A stretch of 64,000 nt of DNA from Bacteroidia bacterium (GTDB lineage: Bacteria > Bacteroidota > Bacteroidia > B-17B0 > Aurantibacillaceae): assembly GCA_022841465.1 (NCBI GenBank), contig JALHRL010000003.1, positions 155,571-219,570 on the forward strand, written 5' to 3'. The notes beneath the pieces were generated by a model. That model saw only the letters and a program-made list of their open reading frames with translations, was not told the DNA's origin and searched no databases. Positions within the stretch are counted from its first letter, which is position 1, and every line of letters begins with the position of its first letter. The position numbers and the translations under genes were made by a program. Shown piece by piece: positions 45,412 to 55,600 of this stretch.

Positions 45412-46812
45412 TTAATGTGCTGCTGCACCATGTGAATGTTTAGCAGCATCTAATTTTTGTTGTTGACCTGAAGATTTCAAAATTGTTTTTAATTCTGCCT
45501 GAGCAATTACAGGGAAATAACGAGAGAACAACAAGAATAAAGTTCCGAACATACCAATGGTACCAACAAATATTCCGATATCAATAAATGAAGGAGTATA
45601 AGTGTTCCAGGTTGAAGGCAAGAATGTACGACATAATGTAGGAACGATGATTACGAAACGCTCGAACCACATACCAATATTTACAACAATTGATAAAATA
45701 AATGTTGCTAAAATTGAAGTACGAATCTTTTTAAACCAGAACAATTGCGGAGACAATACGTTACAAGACATCATAATCCAGTAACTCCAAGCTAAAGGTC
45801 CGGTAGCACGATTTAAGAATGCGTATTGTTCCCATTCTACACCACTATACCAAGCAACAAATAATTCTGTTAAATAAGCAACACCAACAATTGAACCTGT
45901 AACAATAATTACAATGTTCATGTATTCAATATGCTTAATGGTTAAATAATGTTCTAATTTGTATATTTTTCTAACTACCAACATTAAGGTTAATACCATT
46001 GCGAAACCAGAGAATACTGCACCTGATACGAAATAAGGAGGGAAGATGGTAGTGTGCCAACCCGGTACAATGGATGTAGCGAAGTCGAAGGATACTATGG
46101 AGTGAACCGAGAAAACTAATGGAGTTGATAAACCTGCAAGTACTAAAGAAACTTCTTCGAAACGGCTCCAGTGACGTGCACTTCCACCCCAACCAAAAGA
46201 AAGTAAACCATACATTTTCTTTTGCCAAGGCTTAATTACTCTATCGCGAATCATTGCAAAGTCTGGAATTAAACCAATGTACCAGAATACAATTGAAACT
46301 GTTGCGTAAGTAGATACCGCAAAAACGTCCCATAATAATGGTGAGTTAAAGTTAGGCCATAAGCTACCAAATTGATTTGGTAAAGGGAATAACATATAAT
46401 CTAACCAAGGGCGACCAGTGTGTAAGGTTACGAAAATAGCGGCACAAAGTACAGCAAAGATGGTCATAGCCTCTGCAGAACGGTTAATTGCCATACGCCA
46501 CTTCTGACGGAACAATAACAATACTGCTGAAATTAAAGTACCGGCGTGACCAATACCAATCCACCAAACGAAGTTGGTGATGTCCCAAGCCCAGTCAACA
46601 CCATTGTTACTTCCCCAAGCACCAATACCTACGCCAATAGTGTAAGCCAAGCTGCCTATTCCCCAAAGGAAAGCCAATCCGCATAAGGTTATTAATGTGT
46701 ACCAACCTTTTGCAGCCTTGCCCTCAATTGGCGCAATAATATCGTCAGAGATTTGTCGGTAAGATTTATTACCGATTATCAATGGTTGCCTAATTTCTGA
46801 TTCTGCGTGCAT
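45412..46812 (-). CDS. actC: Alternative Complex III quinol-site subunit ActC (NrfD family)
   Basis: A 466-residue NrfD-type membrane protein with about ten spans. Characteristic segments are WDITNFVWWIGIGHAGTLIS, LLFRQKWRMAINRSAEAMTI, HTGRPWLDYMLFPLPNQFG, and LVLAGLSTPLVFSVHSIVSF followed by DFATSIVPGWHTTIFPPYFV. The WWIGIGHAGT and HSIVSFDFA motifs are those of the large NrfD-like subunit, whose periplasmic-side pocket oxidises menaquinol. The C-terminus is a His/Ala-rich tail (AAKHSHGAAAH). The gene follows actB by 33 bases. Confidence 0.95.
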   Translation of the reverse strand: MHAESEIRQPLIIGNKSYRQISDDIIAPIEGKAAKGWYTLITLCGLAFLWGIGSLAYTIGVGIGAWGSNNGVDWAWDITNFVWWIGIGHAGTLISAVLLLFRQKWRMAINRSAEAMTIFAVLCAAIFVTLHTGRPWLDYMLFPLPNQFGSLWPNFNSPLLWDVFAVSTYATVSIVFWYIGLIPDFAMIRDRVIKPWQKKMYGLLSFGWGGSARHWSRFEEVSLVLAGLSTPLVFSVHSIVSFDFATSIVPGWHTTIFPPYFVSGAVFSGFAMVLTLMLVVRKIYKLEHYLTIKHIEYMNIVIIVTGSIVGVAYLTELFVAWYSGVEWEQYAFLNRATGPLAWSYWIMMSCNVLSPQLFWFKKIRTSILATFILSIVVNIGMWFERFVIIVPTLCRTFLPSTWNTYTPSFIDIGIFVGTIGMFGTLFLLFSRYFPVIAQAELKTILKSSGQQQKLDAAKHSHGAAAH

Positions 46813-46845
46813 ATTATTTTATAATAAGTATTTCTAATTAATTAA

Positions 46846-49800
46846 TTACGAGTGTTTTTCTTCTTTGTGATCTTCGTGTTTTTCTGCACCGTGCCCGCCA
46901 TGTTCGCCATGTCCGGATGCTGCATTAATTTCTTCGTTATAATAAGTTACACGCTCATCTACATTTCTTACTTTCAATAAATAAGAAACAGTAGGTTTAA
47001 CGCCTAATTCTTCTAATAAGAAATAATTTTTGTCGTCAGAACGCCACTTAGATACTTCTGATTTTTCATCATTCACATCTCCAAAAATAATTGCGTTTGT
47101 AGGACAAGCTTGTTGACATGCAGTTTTAATAGATCCGTCTTGCAAAGGCATTCCTGCTTTTTTAGCAGCTAATTTTCCAGCTTGTAAACGTTGTTGACAC
47201 ATAGAGCATTTTTCCATTACACCACGTGAACGAACAACTACATCTGGGTTTAATACCATTCGACCTAATTCTTGTTGTGCCGGATTTACATCTGCAAAAT
47301 CAGTATTTTCGTTATAATTAAACCAGTTAAAACGACGTACTTTAAACGGACAGTTGTTAGCGCAATAACGTGTTCCAATACAACGGTTATAGGTCATCAT
47401 ATTTAATCCTTCTGAACTATGGCTGGTTGCTAAAACCGGACAAACTGTTTCACAAGGAGCATGATTACAATGTTGGCACATCATTGGTTGGAAAGTAACG
47501 GTTGGGTTAGCCGATGGGTTTTCCATATCGATGTACATTTTCTTGGTTTGCATTAAACCGCTTGCATTTGCAGAATGTTTTGTAACATCTGAACTGTAAT
47601 AGCGATCTATTCGTAACCAAGCCATATCACGTGTTTTAGCAACTTCTTCCTTACCTACAACTGCAACGTTGTTTTCAGAAGTACATGCTACTACACAAGC
47701 AGAACAACCAATACATGAAGTCATGTCGATTGTTAATCCCCACTTATGATTTAAACGCTCATGTTCATTCCATAAATCAATTTCATTTACATGCTTCTTT
47801 CCACCACCGTGAACTGGAAGTAATGAAGTGGGATTGTAATATTCTTTGTCTTTTGACTTATATTCAGCTAATGATGTTTCGCGCAATAAATATTCTTCGC
47901 GACCCATAATTGTATGTTGAATTTGTGTTGCAGCAAACTTATGTGTTTCTGATGTTTTTGTGATAGTTGCGTTTCCGCCAAAAGCTTGAATGCTGTCGTT
48001 AGAAACACTCATAAATTGGAATGCATTAACACCAACACCATTGGCAACCTTTAATGAAGCAACGTTTCTACCGTATCCCAATGCTAAACCAATTGTACCT
48101 TGTGCTTGACCTGGTTGAGGATAAACGGGTGCAGTTACTTTAACTCCATTTACAGTTAACTCAACAATACTTCCGATTATATCTTGACGTAACATTTCGT
48201 TTAATCCCATGTTTTTTACGTCAATAGGATTCATAGTAATATAATTATCCCAGGTTACTTTACTGATAGGATCCGGTAATTCCATTAGCCATGGATTGTT
48301 GCTTGCATTACCATTACCAATACCAATTTTTTCATATACACTTAACTCCATTGCTCCACCTTTTGCAGATGTTGCCATTGAAGCTGCTTTGTTATAATCT
48401 GGAGTTGGAATTTCTTCAACAGCAATTGGAGTAACAGGTTTTACTTCAGCAACGGGAGCTTCAACCCCTAATGAATCGCTAACCGCTTCAACAATAGCCG
48501 TAGCAACACCACTTAAAATAGGTTTACCGCTTGTGTCTTTTGCAATTGGTTCAACTGTAGTTACTGCTTTGTGTACCGCAACTTTTACTACACCATCGTG
48601 CAATGCATTCGCCCAAAAGCTTGCAAAATCTAAGTACTTACCTTGTGCAGGGAATACTCTGTTTTGCCAATACGCTTGTAAATAAGTTAAGAAATCTGTT
48701 TTTACTCCAGCCCACTTTAATATGCTGTCTTGAAACTGACGAGTACCTTCGTGACGAGGTTGTGCAAAAATTGGATTAATTGCAGGTTGTTGCAATGAAT
48801 AATGTCCTCTTTTCGGATTTGCATCGTTCCAAGATTCTAAATAATGGTTATCCGGACAAACGATGTCGGCCATTGCAGCAGTTTCATCTAATACTTGTGC
48901 AAACGAAACTTTAGAAGCAACCTTTTTAAAAGCATCTGAAAATTTTAAAGAAGCAGGTGCAGTATAAACAGGGTTACAATTGTAGGTCATTAATACATTC
49001 ACCTTTCCTGCCGCCATATCAGCAACCAAATCAGTAAATGCTTTATCATTACCTTGTTTTAAGTTGTAATGCATATCAACATCTACAGTTTTTCCATAGT
49101 TGTCTAACATTTTATTAATTCCATTTACTAATGTTTGAATTCCTTCATCATTAACACCTGAAACTACTAAAGAATTACCTTTATTTTTTAGCAAATCTTC
49201 TGCTACTTTTTTAATTGCTTTTGATGCATCTGCATTCGATAATTTTTCATCTCCGCTAGCCTTTGAATTTCCTGTTGCACCAGCAATTTCATTAAATAAT
49301 GCTAATGTTGCTTTACCAAGTTCAGAAGGTTTAACTGCATATCTATAATCTGCATTAGCACCGGTTAAAGATAAATTTGATTCAAAATGATAATGCTTAC
49401 TCATTTCAGGTTTCTCTTTAGAAACTTTACGAGTAGTAGCATATTGTTTTGCGAATTCAATTGGGTTTAACCAGTTTCCTAAAAAGTCGCAAGCGATACC
49501 AACAATTGTTTTTGCTTTTGCGAAATTGTATGAAGAAACAACTGACTTACCAAATACATTTTTATTTGCTTTATTTAATGCGCTGTAAGACACAGCATCA
49601 TAAGTAACGTGTTCTACATTAGGGTATTTAGCAGAAAACTCGGCAATAACTGCTTTTGTTGCAGGGCTAATAATTGTTGATGTTAATATTCGAATTGCAC
49701 CGCCGGCTTTAACAGCTGCTGCAACTGCATCATCTGTAGCTGACCAAGTTGCATCTTTTCCTTTTACTAAAGGGCCTCTTAATCTTGCACCATCATATAA

Positions 49801-50226
49801 ACCTAAAACCGATGCTTGTATACGAGCTGTTGTTCCGCCGTGTGAAACCATTGAAAGGTCATTCCCTTCAATTTTAACCGGACGTCCTTCTCTTGTTTTT
49901 ACTAAGATAGAAGCGTAATCATGGCCATCATAAAAAGTAGAAGCGTAAAAGTTAGCAACCCCAGGAGTAACTTCTTCCGGCTTTACCACGTAAGGGATAG
50001 AGCGGTTAACTGGCGTTTCACATGCAGCCAATGCAACTGCTGCTGTAGAAAAGCCCATTACTTTTAAGAAATCACGGCGAGAAGTGCCTTTTGTTTCGGC
50101 TTCGCTGTTATTTAAAAACTCATCAATAGGAAGAGGTTCAGCAAACTCATTTTTTTGTTGTTCTTGAAACTCCGGGCTATTGTGTAACTCCGGTAAGCCT
50201 CTCCAATATTTCTTTGACATAGACAT
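46846..50226 (-). CDS. actB: Alternative Complex III subunit ActB (Mo-oxidoreductase-like plus iron-sulfur domain)
   Basis: A 1126-residue fusion. The N-terminus has a Tat motif (TSRRDFLKVMGFSTAAVALA). Residues about 60-800 form a molybdopterin-oxidoreductase-like domain, which in known ActB proteins binds no molybdenum. From about residue 835 comes a ferredoxin-like domain with four Cys groups: CIGCSACVVACTSENN, CQHCNHAPCETVCP, CIGTRYCANNCPFK and CSMCQQR with CQQACPTNAI. The third group has Thr at the position of one Cys, in line with the [3Fe-4S] cluster known for ActB. The tail is His-rich (GHGEHGGHGAEKHEDHK). It conducts electrons from ActC to ActA. Confidence 0.95.
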   Translation of the reverse strand: MSMSKKYWRGLPELHNSPEFQEQQKNEFAEPLPIDEFLNNSEAETKGTSRRDFLKVMGFSTAAVALAACETPVNRSIPYVVKPEEVTPGVANFYASTFYDGHDYASILVKTREGRPVKIEGNDLSMVSHGGTTARIQASVLGLYDGARLRGPLVKGKDATWSATDDAVAAAVKAGGAIRILTSTIISPATKAVIAEFSAKYPNVEHVTYDAVSYSALNKANKNVFGKSVVSSYNFAKAKTIVGIACDFLGNWLNPIEFAKQYATTRKVSKEKPEMSKHYHFESNLSLTGANADYRYAVKPSELGKATLALFNEIAGATGNSKASGDEKLSNADASKAIKKVAEDLLKNKGNSLVVSGVNDEGIQTLVNGINKMLDNYGKTVDVDMHYNLKQGNDKAFTDLVADMAAGKVNVLMTYNCNPVYTAPASLKFSDAFKKVASKVSFAQVLDETAAMADIVCPDNHYLESWNDANPKRGHYSLQQPAINPIFAQPRHEGTRQFQDSILKWAGVKTDFLTYLQAYWQNRVFPAQGKYLDFASFWANALHDGVVKVAVHKAVTTVEPIAKDTSGKPILSGVATAIVEAVSDSLGVEAPVAEVKPVTPIAVEEIPTPDYNKAASMATSAKGGAMELSVYEKIGIGNGNASNNPWLMELPDPISKVTWDNYITMNPIDVKNMGLNEMLRQDIIGSIVELTVNGVKVTAPVYPQPGQAQGTIGLALGYGRNVASLKVANGVGVNAFQFMSVSNDSIQAFGGNATITKTSETHKFAATQIQHTIMGREEYLLRETSLAEYKSKDKEYYNPTSLLPVHGGGKKHVNEIDLWNEHERLNHKWGLTIDMTSCIGCSACVVACTSENNVAVVGKEEVAKTRDMAWLRIDRYYSSDVTKHSANASGLMQTKKMYIDMENPSANPTVTFQPMMCQHCNHAPCETVCPVLATSHSSEGLNMMTYNRCIGTRYCANNCPFKVRRFNWFNYNENTDFADVNPAQQELGRMVLNPDVVVRSRGVMEKCSMCQQRLQAGKLAAKKAGMPLQDGSIKTACQQACPTNAIIFGDVNDEKSEVSKWRSDDKNYFLLEELGVKPTVSYLLKVRNVDERVTYYNEEINAASGHGEHGGHGAEKHEDHKEEKHS

Positions 50227-50260
50227 CAGTTATTTCGTTCTTAATGTTTTCTAATTAAAA

Positions 50261-51544
50261 TTAATAGTGGCATTTACCACACTCTAATCCACCAATTTTA
50301 TCAACTGTAAATTTCACATCGTATTTACCTGCGTACTTTTCTTTTAACGCCGCATGTAAACGATCGTAATAAGCATTACCCTCCATTGAAACTTGAGTAT
50401 TTCTGTGGCAATCAATACACCATTTCATTGTTAATGGGTTCTTTTGTTCTGCAACCGTCATTTCTTTTAAATTACCATGACATGTAGCACAATCTATTTT
50501 ACCTACTACCACGTGTTGCGAGTGATTAAAATAAACATGATCCGGTAAATTGTGAACCTTAATCCATTTTAAAGGATTTTGTTTACTTGGATCATAAGTG
50601 TTTTTAGAAGGGTCGAAACCTGCCGCTTCGTAAATTTTTGCAATTTCTTTTTCGCCGTATTGAGGACCTTTTTGTATTCCCTTGTGACAGTTCATACAAA
50701 TGTTAACTGAAGGAATTCCTGCATGACGCGATTTTTCAACTGAACTGTGGCAATATTGACAAGCGATTTCGTTATCGCCTGCATGTAATTTGTGTGAGAA
50801 TTTAATTGGTTGCTCAGGCTTATACCCTTTTTGAGTTTTCCAATCGTAATAAACACCAATGTTGTAGCAAGCATCCCAACACGATTTCATACCGCCAAAT
50901 ACAATGATGATAGCAAAAACACCAACTAATCTGCGATGACCTTGCATCCATTGTTTTGCTTCTTCGAAAAATGATACTTCAGGAGTTTCCTCTTTACCTT
51001 CTGCACGATTAGCAGAGTTTTGTAAAGAATGACGTACACCACGTAAAGCGTACAATAAAATAATTAAAATAACTATAGAACCTAAGATTAAATAAATTGG
51101 CTCGATACCACCTTTTGAGGCTTCAGCAACACCTTCATCTGCACCAGCAGCAGGGCCACCTGTTACTACTTTTTCAACCGGAGGAGTTTTAATGTAAGTT
51201 AAAATTGCATCTACATCTGCATCTGTTAATTGGCCTTCAAACACAGTCATAGCTGCTTTTCCGTACTTGGCATAAATTTGTGTAGCGTAAGCATCTCCGC
51301 CTTTGATTAACTTTTCGTTATTCAAAATCCATTTCTTTAACCAATCGCCTTTTGGTGCCCTGTCAAAAATACCCTTTAAACCAGGCCCTGTAAGCATCTG
51401 GTCGGTATGCGCAGCGTGACAAACAGCACAATTTTGCTTAAATAATTTTTCTCCGTCCTGAGCCGAAAGCTTAATGCTAAAACTTAAAAAGAAAACAGCT
51501 GCAAACAAGATTTGGAGGGGACTACAACACTTATAATTTTTCAT
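50261..51544 (-). CDS. actA: Alternative Complex III multihaem cytochrome ActA with an extra N-terminal cytochrome c domain
   Basis: A 427-residue protein with six CxxCH motifs, at residues 39, 262, 283, 352, 376 and 422. After a signal peptide ending near LSAQ, residues 30-120 form a mono-haem cytochrome c domain (CAVCH, GPGLKGIF). Membrane spans lie at about 149-167 and 206-220. The C-terminal part holds the five-haem ActA domain of Alternative Complex III. Rhodothermus ActA has five haems, so the N-terminal domain is an addition; similar fusions are known in Bacteroidota. It is the first gene of the operon, behind a 204-base AT-rich gap. Confidence 0.93.
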   Translation of the reverse strand: MKNYKCCSPLQILFAAVFFLSFSIKLSAQDGEKLFKQNCAVCHAAHTDQMLTGPGLKGIFDRAPKGDWLKKWILNNEKLIKGGDAYATQIYAKYGKAAMTVFEGQLTDADVDAILTYIKTPPVEKVVTGGPAAGADEGVAEASKGGIEPIYLILGSIVILIILLYALRGVRHSLQNSANRAEGKEETPEVSFFEEAKQWMQGHRRLVGVFAIIIVFGGMKSCWDACYNIGVYYDWKTQKGYKPEQPIKFSHKLHAGDNEIACQYCHSSVEKSRHAGIPSVNICMNCHKGIQKGPQYGEKEIAKIYEAAGFDPSKNTYDPSKQNPLKWIKVHNLPDHVYFNHSQHVVVGKIDCATCHGNLKEMTVAEQKNPLTMKWCIDCHRNTQVSMEGNAYYDRLHAALKEKYAGKYDVKFTVDKIGGLECGKCHY

Positions 51545-51609
51545 ATTTCGAATAAAAAGAGTCTTTAAAAACCTAGGATTTATGACAATTTAATGACACA
51601 AACCGGGAG

Positions 51610-51617
51610 CAAATTTA
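51610..51617 (-). promoter_or_regulatory. Candidate -7 element of the act-cox operon
   Basis: TAAATTTG on the minus strand is a perfect TAnnTTTG, 65 bases before the actA ATG. The upstream partner TTTG is absent at the usual distance and only a T-rich tract is present. The rest of the 204-base gap (51545-51748) is AT-rich and shows nothing else I can name. Confidence 0.4.
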
Positions 51618-51748
51618 GCAGAAGATTAATAAAAAAATAAGGTTTTTTTTATTTTTTTTAACAACAATTCATATTTATAATGATTCTAAATAAATAGAAT
51701 TTTGAAAGAAAAATTGGTGGGGAAAAAAGTGCAGTTAATCGTACGGAA

Positions 51749-52675
51749 TTATTTCGTTTTTTCTTGTTGTTCCCAAGTAGCCGATTGCTTTTTGGAGAAA
51801 CGAATACCAAACATTATCTCGTGCGTACCCGATGAGTAGTTTCGAATATTGGTTGTAGAAAAATCGTAAGAGTAACCAAACAACAAGTAATTTTTATATA
51901 AATACCCAACAAGTGCAGTAAATGCATCTTTATGACGGTATGCGCCGCCTATCCAAATTTCTTCTTTATAAATCGCTCTAAAACCCACATCTAACTTAGG
52001 TGGTGCGGGAATTGCATATTTCAACAAGAAAGATGGTTCAACTTGAAAATCGTCTCCTATATCAAAAATATAAGCCCCGTTAACGTTTAAGTGAGAAACA
52101 ATTCTGCTTTTCGTATATCCTTTTTCGTAAAGTTTAATTGGAGCCTGATATAATTGGGGTACTGCAATTCCAAAATAAAAACGTTTGGCTTTATAAAAAT
52201 TTAAACCTGCACCAAAATCGGGCACCATGGTGTTCCTATAAGAAGTAAGTAAATGTAAATCTCCTTCTTCCCGTAAAATTAATTTAGAACCGTCTATACC
52301 CCATTGTAAAATACCTGCACTTAAACCCATAGCCAAATGCATATCTTCTTTAATTTTTAAATGATAAGCATAAGAAAAGTTTAAACCTGTTCTTCTGGTA
52401 GGGCCAACTATATCAGTAAACAAATGCATTCCCAAACCCATATTTTTTGCTTTTAATGGTCCGTGGGCTGTAAGCATATAAGTGCGAGGAGCATCTGTTA
52501 TCCCCACCCATTGGTAGCGATTATTAGACCTTACATCTGTATATTCTTCTTTTCCGGCAACAGCAGGATTAATGGCCATTTCATTTAGCATATACTGCGT
52601 ATACTGAGGCAACTGTTGCGCAAATAACGAAGCGGATGCTACAACAAAAATAAATATGTAAACTATTTTCCTCAT
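51749..52675 (-). CDS. sprF: SprF-type PorP/SprF family protein
   Basis: A 308-residue outer-membrane protein. The signal peptide is MRKIVYIFIFVVASASLFAQ. The mature start LPQYTQYMLNEMAINPAVAG is the family hallmark, followed by NRYQWVGITDAPRTYMLTAH and late strands LFGYSYDFSTTNIRNYSSGT with HEIMFGIRFSKK. In Flavobacterium johnsoniae, sprF sits directly downstream of sprB and is needed for export or attachment of SprB. The same arrangement occurs here: the ATG is seven bases after the stop of the giant adhesin. It shares only family-level similarity with the other porP/sprF gene at 11731-12678. Confidence 0.92.
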   Translation of the reverse strand: MRKIVYIFIFVVASASLFAQQLPQYTQYMLNEMAINPAVAGKEEYTDVRSNNRYQWVGITDAPRTYMLTAHGPLKAKNMGLGMHLFTDIVGPTRRTGLNFSYAYHLKIKEDMHLAMGLSAGILQWGIDGSKLILREEGDLHLLTSYRNTMVPDFGAGLNFYKAKRFYFGIAVPQLYQAPIKLYEKGYTKSRIVSHLNVNGAYIFDIGDDFQVEPSFLLKYAIPAPPKLDVGFRAIYKEEIWIGGAYRHKDAFTALVGYLYKNYLLFGYSYDFSTTNIRNYSSGTHEIMFGIRFSKKQSATWEQQEKTK

Positions 52676-52682
52676 ACTACTT

Positions 52683-55600
52683 TTATCTGAATATGGTTAA
52701 TGGTCCGGTATAAGGCTTTGGATAAGCCACATGGTTTAATTTTATGATGTAATAATAGGTTCCAACAGGTAAATCTTTACCATTGTATCTTCCATCAAAT
52801 TGATTTTTATATGGTTTTTCCCTCAATAATAATTCACCCCATCTATTATAAACCTCTACTTCATTTTCAGGGAATTGATTTAAATTATCTATGATCCAGG
52901 TATCGTTTCTTCCATCTGAATTAGGACTGAAGCCATTCGGGATTTTTATTTCCGGATAAATTGAAACCAGAATAGTATCACTTGCTGTACATCCGTTTGC
53001 GTCGGTAATAAACACTGTATATGTTGTAGTAATTGTATTAGAAGCTGTTGGGTTTGGGATGTTTGCGTTATCTAATGTTGATGAAGGTAACCAAGTATAA
53101 CTTACGGCACTTCCTGAGGTAGGATTTCCGCCAATTACAGTAGATGAAAACAATGAAATGGTTAATGATGGCCCTGCATCTGCATTTGGTAAGGCAAACA
53201 CATTTACCACAACCGTATCATAATCAAAACAGGCAGCAATAGAAGAAGTAACTAATAAAACATAGGTGTTTGTTCCTGCGGGAGGTAATACCTGTGCAGT
53301 AGAAGTTAAAGCTATAGTTGCTGCAGGAATTGTTTCCCATTGATACGTTAATGCATTAATAGAATTATTTCCATTTAATAATAAAGGATTATTTAAACAG
53401 AAACTGGTATCTAAACCTGCATCTGCCAAAACAGTAAACGATGGCATAATCGTTAATACTGTATCTTTTACACATCCTTTAGAATCGATGGTAGAAAAAG
53501 TATAGGTTCCTGAAGGTATATTAGACAAACTCTGCGCCGTAGAAGTAGCAGGTCCGTTCCAAGTAAATGTATATGCAGGAGTACCTCCACTTACAGTTGT
53601 TGTAATTGCACCGTCAATTGAAGAATTACAGGTTGCATCTGTTATAACGGCATCTACAGTAAATGATGGCGGATTAACCAAATTAAATGTAGCTGTTTTT
53701 ACACAACCTTCACTGTCTGTTATAATACCGGTATAACTTCCGGCACACAAATTATTAAGAGGGTTTGAAGGGGTTACCGTTGTTGCCGGATTCCAACTAA
53801 TAACATAAGGCATTGTACCACCACTAGGAACTAATGCAATTGAACCGTTGCAATCGTTATTACAATTTAATTCAGCTATTATTGGTAAACTTAAATTTAA
53901 AGGATCTGACTCGTTTATTGTGAAAGACTGGGCAGCTATACAACCCGCAGCATCTGTTACTGTAACTGTTATAACACCTTGACATAAGTTTGTTACGGTG
54001 TTTGTTGTGTTTCCATTACTCCAATTAACCGTATACCCCGGAGTTCCCAAGGTTGGTGTTATTGCAACCATACCTGTACAAGAACCACTACAAGCAACAT
54101 CTAATTGATTAAAGAATATTAGTGGTGCATCAAATGAATTAATTACTACTACTGCAGATTGTGTACATGTACCATCATTTACCAATAAAGTGTAAGTACC
54201 CGGGCCAACATTAGATAAGGTAGGAGTGCTCCCTGCTATTGGAGACCACGTATATGTATAAATTCCACTACCACCCGTAACGTTTGCAACTATAACACCA
54301 TTGGTTGCGCCACAATCAGGAGGAGTTAAATTAGGTGTGATTGTTATGTTAACCGCAGAGTTTACATTAACTGAACTTGTTCGTATACACCCTTGCGCAT
54401 CTGTCATTTGAACAAAATAAGTACCACCACATAAATTTGTAATAACACTATTTGTAGAAACAGGGTTTATCCAATTAAACGTTATTGGTAAATTGCCTCC
54501 AATTGGCGTTACGGTAACTGAACCATCGCATTGATTAAAACAATCTTCATCATCAATATTAAAAGTTTCTCCGGTAATACCAGAAGAATTACTTATTAAT
54601 ACATTCTGAACCTGAGTACATCCATTAAAATCAGTAACCAAAACTTGATTTACACCAGCACATAAATCAGTAACAACTGTTCCTGTTCCACCGCTTGACC
54701 AAGAGTATGTATAAGGTGCTGTACCACCTGCAACGTTTATACTAGATGAACCATTACACAATCCACAAGACGGTGAAGAAACACCAGGTGTTAATGTAAT
54801 TGCAGCAGGAGATATGATAGGTGTTGTAAAAGTATTTGTACAACCGTTATTATCTGTTATAGTAACTGAATAAGTTCCATTACACAAATTATTTGCAACC
54901 GGACCTGTTTGTGAATTACTCCACACAAAATTATAAGGTGCAGTACCACCACCTGCAGCTACAACTGTTGAACTTGCTAAACAATTTCCAGCGCAAAGAT
55001 TTGAAGAACTAGCCACAGCCCCAGTAACATTAATATTTCCATTAATGGTGTAAGTTGCCGTAAACGGACAATTTAAAGCATCTAAAATTTGTACTGTATG
55101 CGTGCCCACACATAAGTTTGTTACAACTGAAGTCGTTGCAGACGAATTCCATAAATAGGTAAATGGACCTGTTCCGCCCGTTGGAGCTAATACAATACTT
55201 CCGGTACAAACACCATTACAAATAGCATTGGTAATGGTCTCATTATCGTCAATTGCCGTAGGTTGATTTATTGCAACATCTTCAAATAAAATACAACCAT
55301 TTGCATCTGTAATTTGAGCCGTGTATGTTCCGGCACACAAATTAGTAATTGGATTTACCGAAGAACTTGCAGGAGGAACCAGCCAACTTACTGTATAGCC
55401 AGGAGTACCTCCAGTTATGGTAGAAACAGAAGCAGTTCCGTTACAAACATTAAAACAATTTAAACTTGTTGAAATAATAGCAGCTGAACTAGGTCCGTTT
55501 GAATTACTTAATGGTATGCTTAATGTATTTGTACAATTTTGAGAATCAGAAACAACTACTGTGTATACTCCTGCCGGTAAATTAGTAACAAAGGAATTAT

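Noticed and set aside
51545-51748. Possible small RNA or riboswitch in the AT-rich gap upstream of actA.
   Set aside because: The sequence is mainly poly-A/poly-T tracts with no stable hairpin or conserved riboswitch core that I can see.
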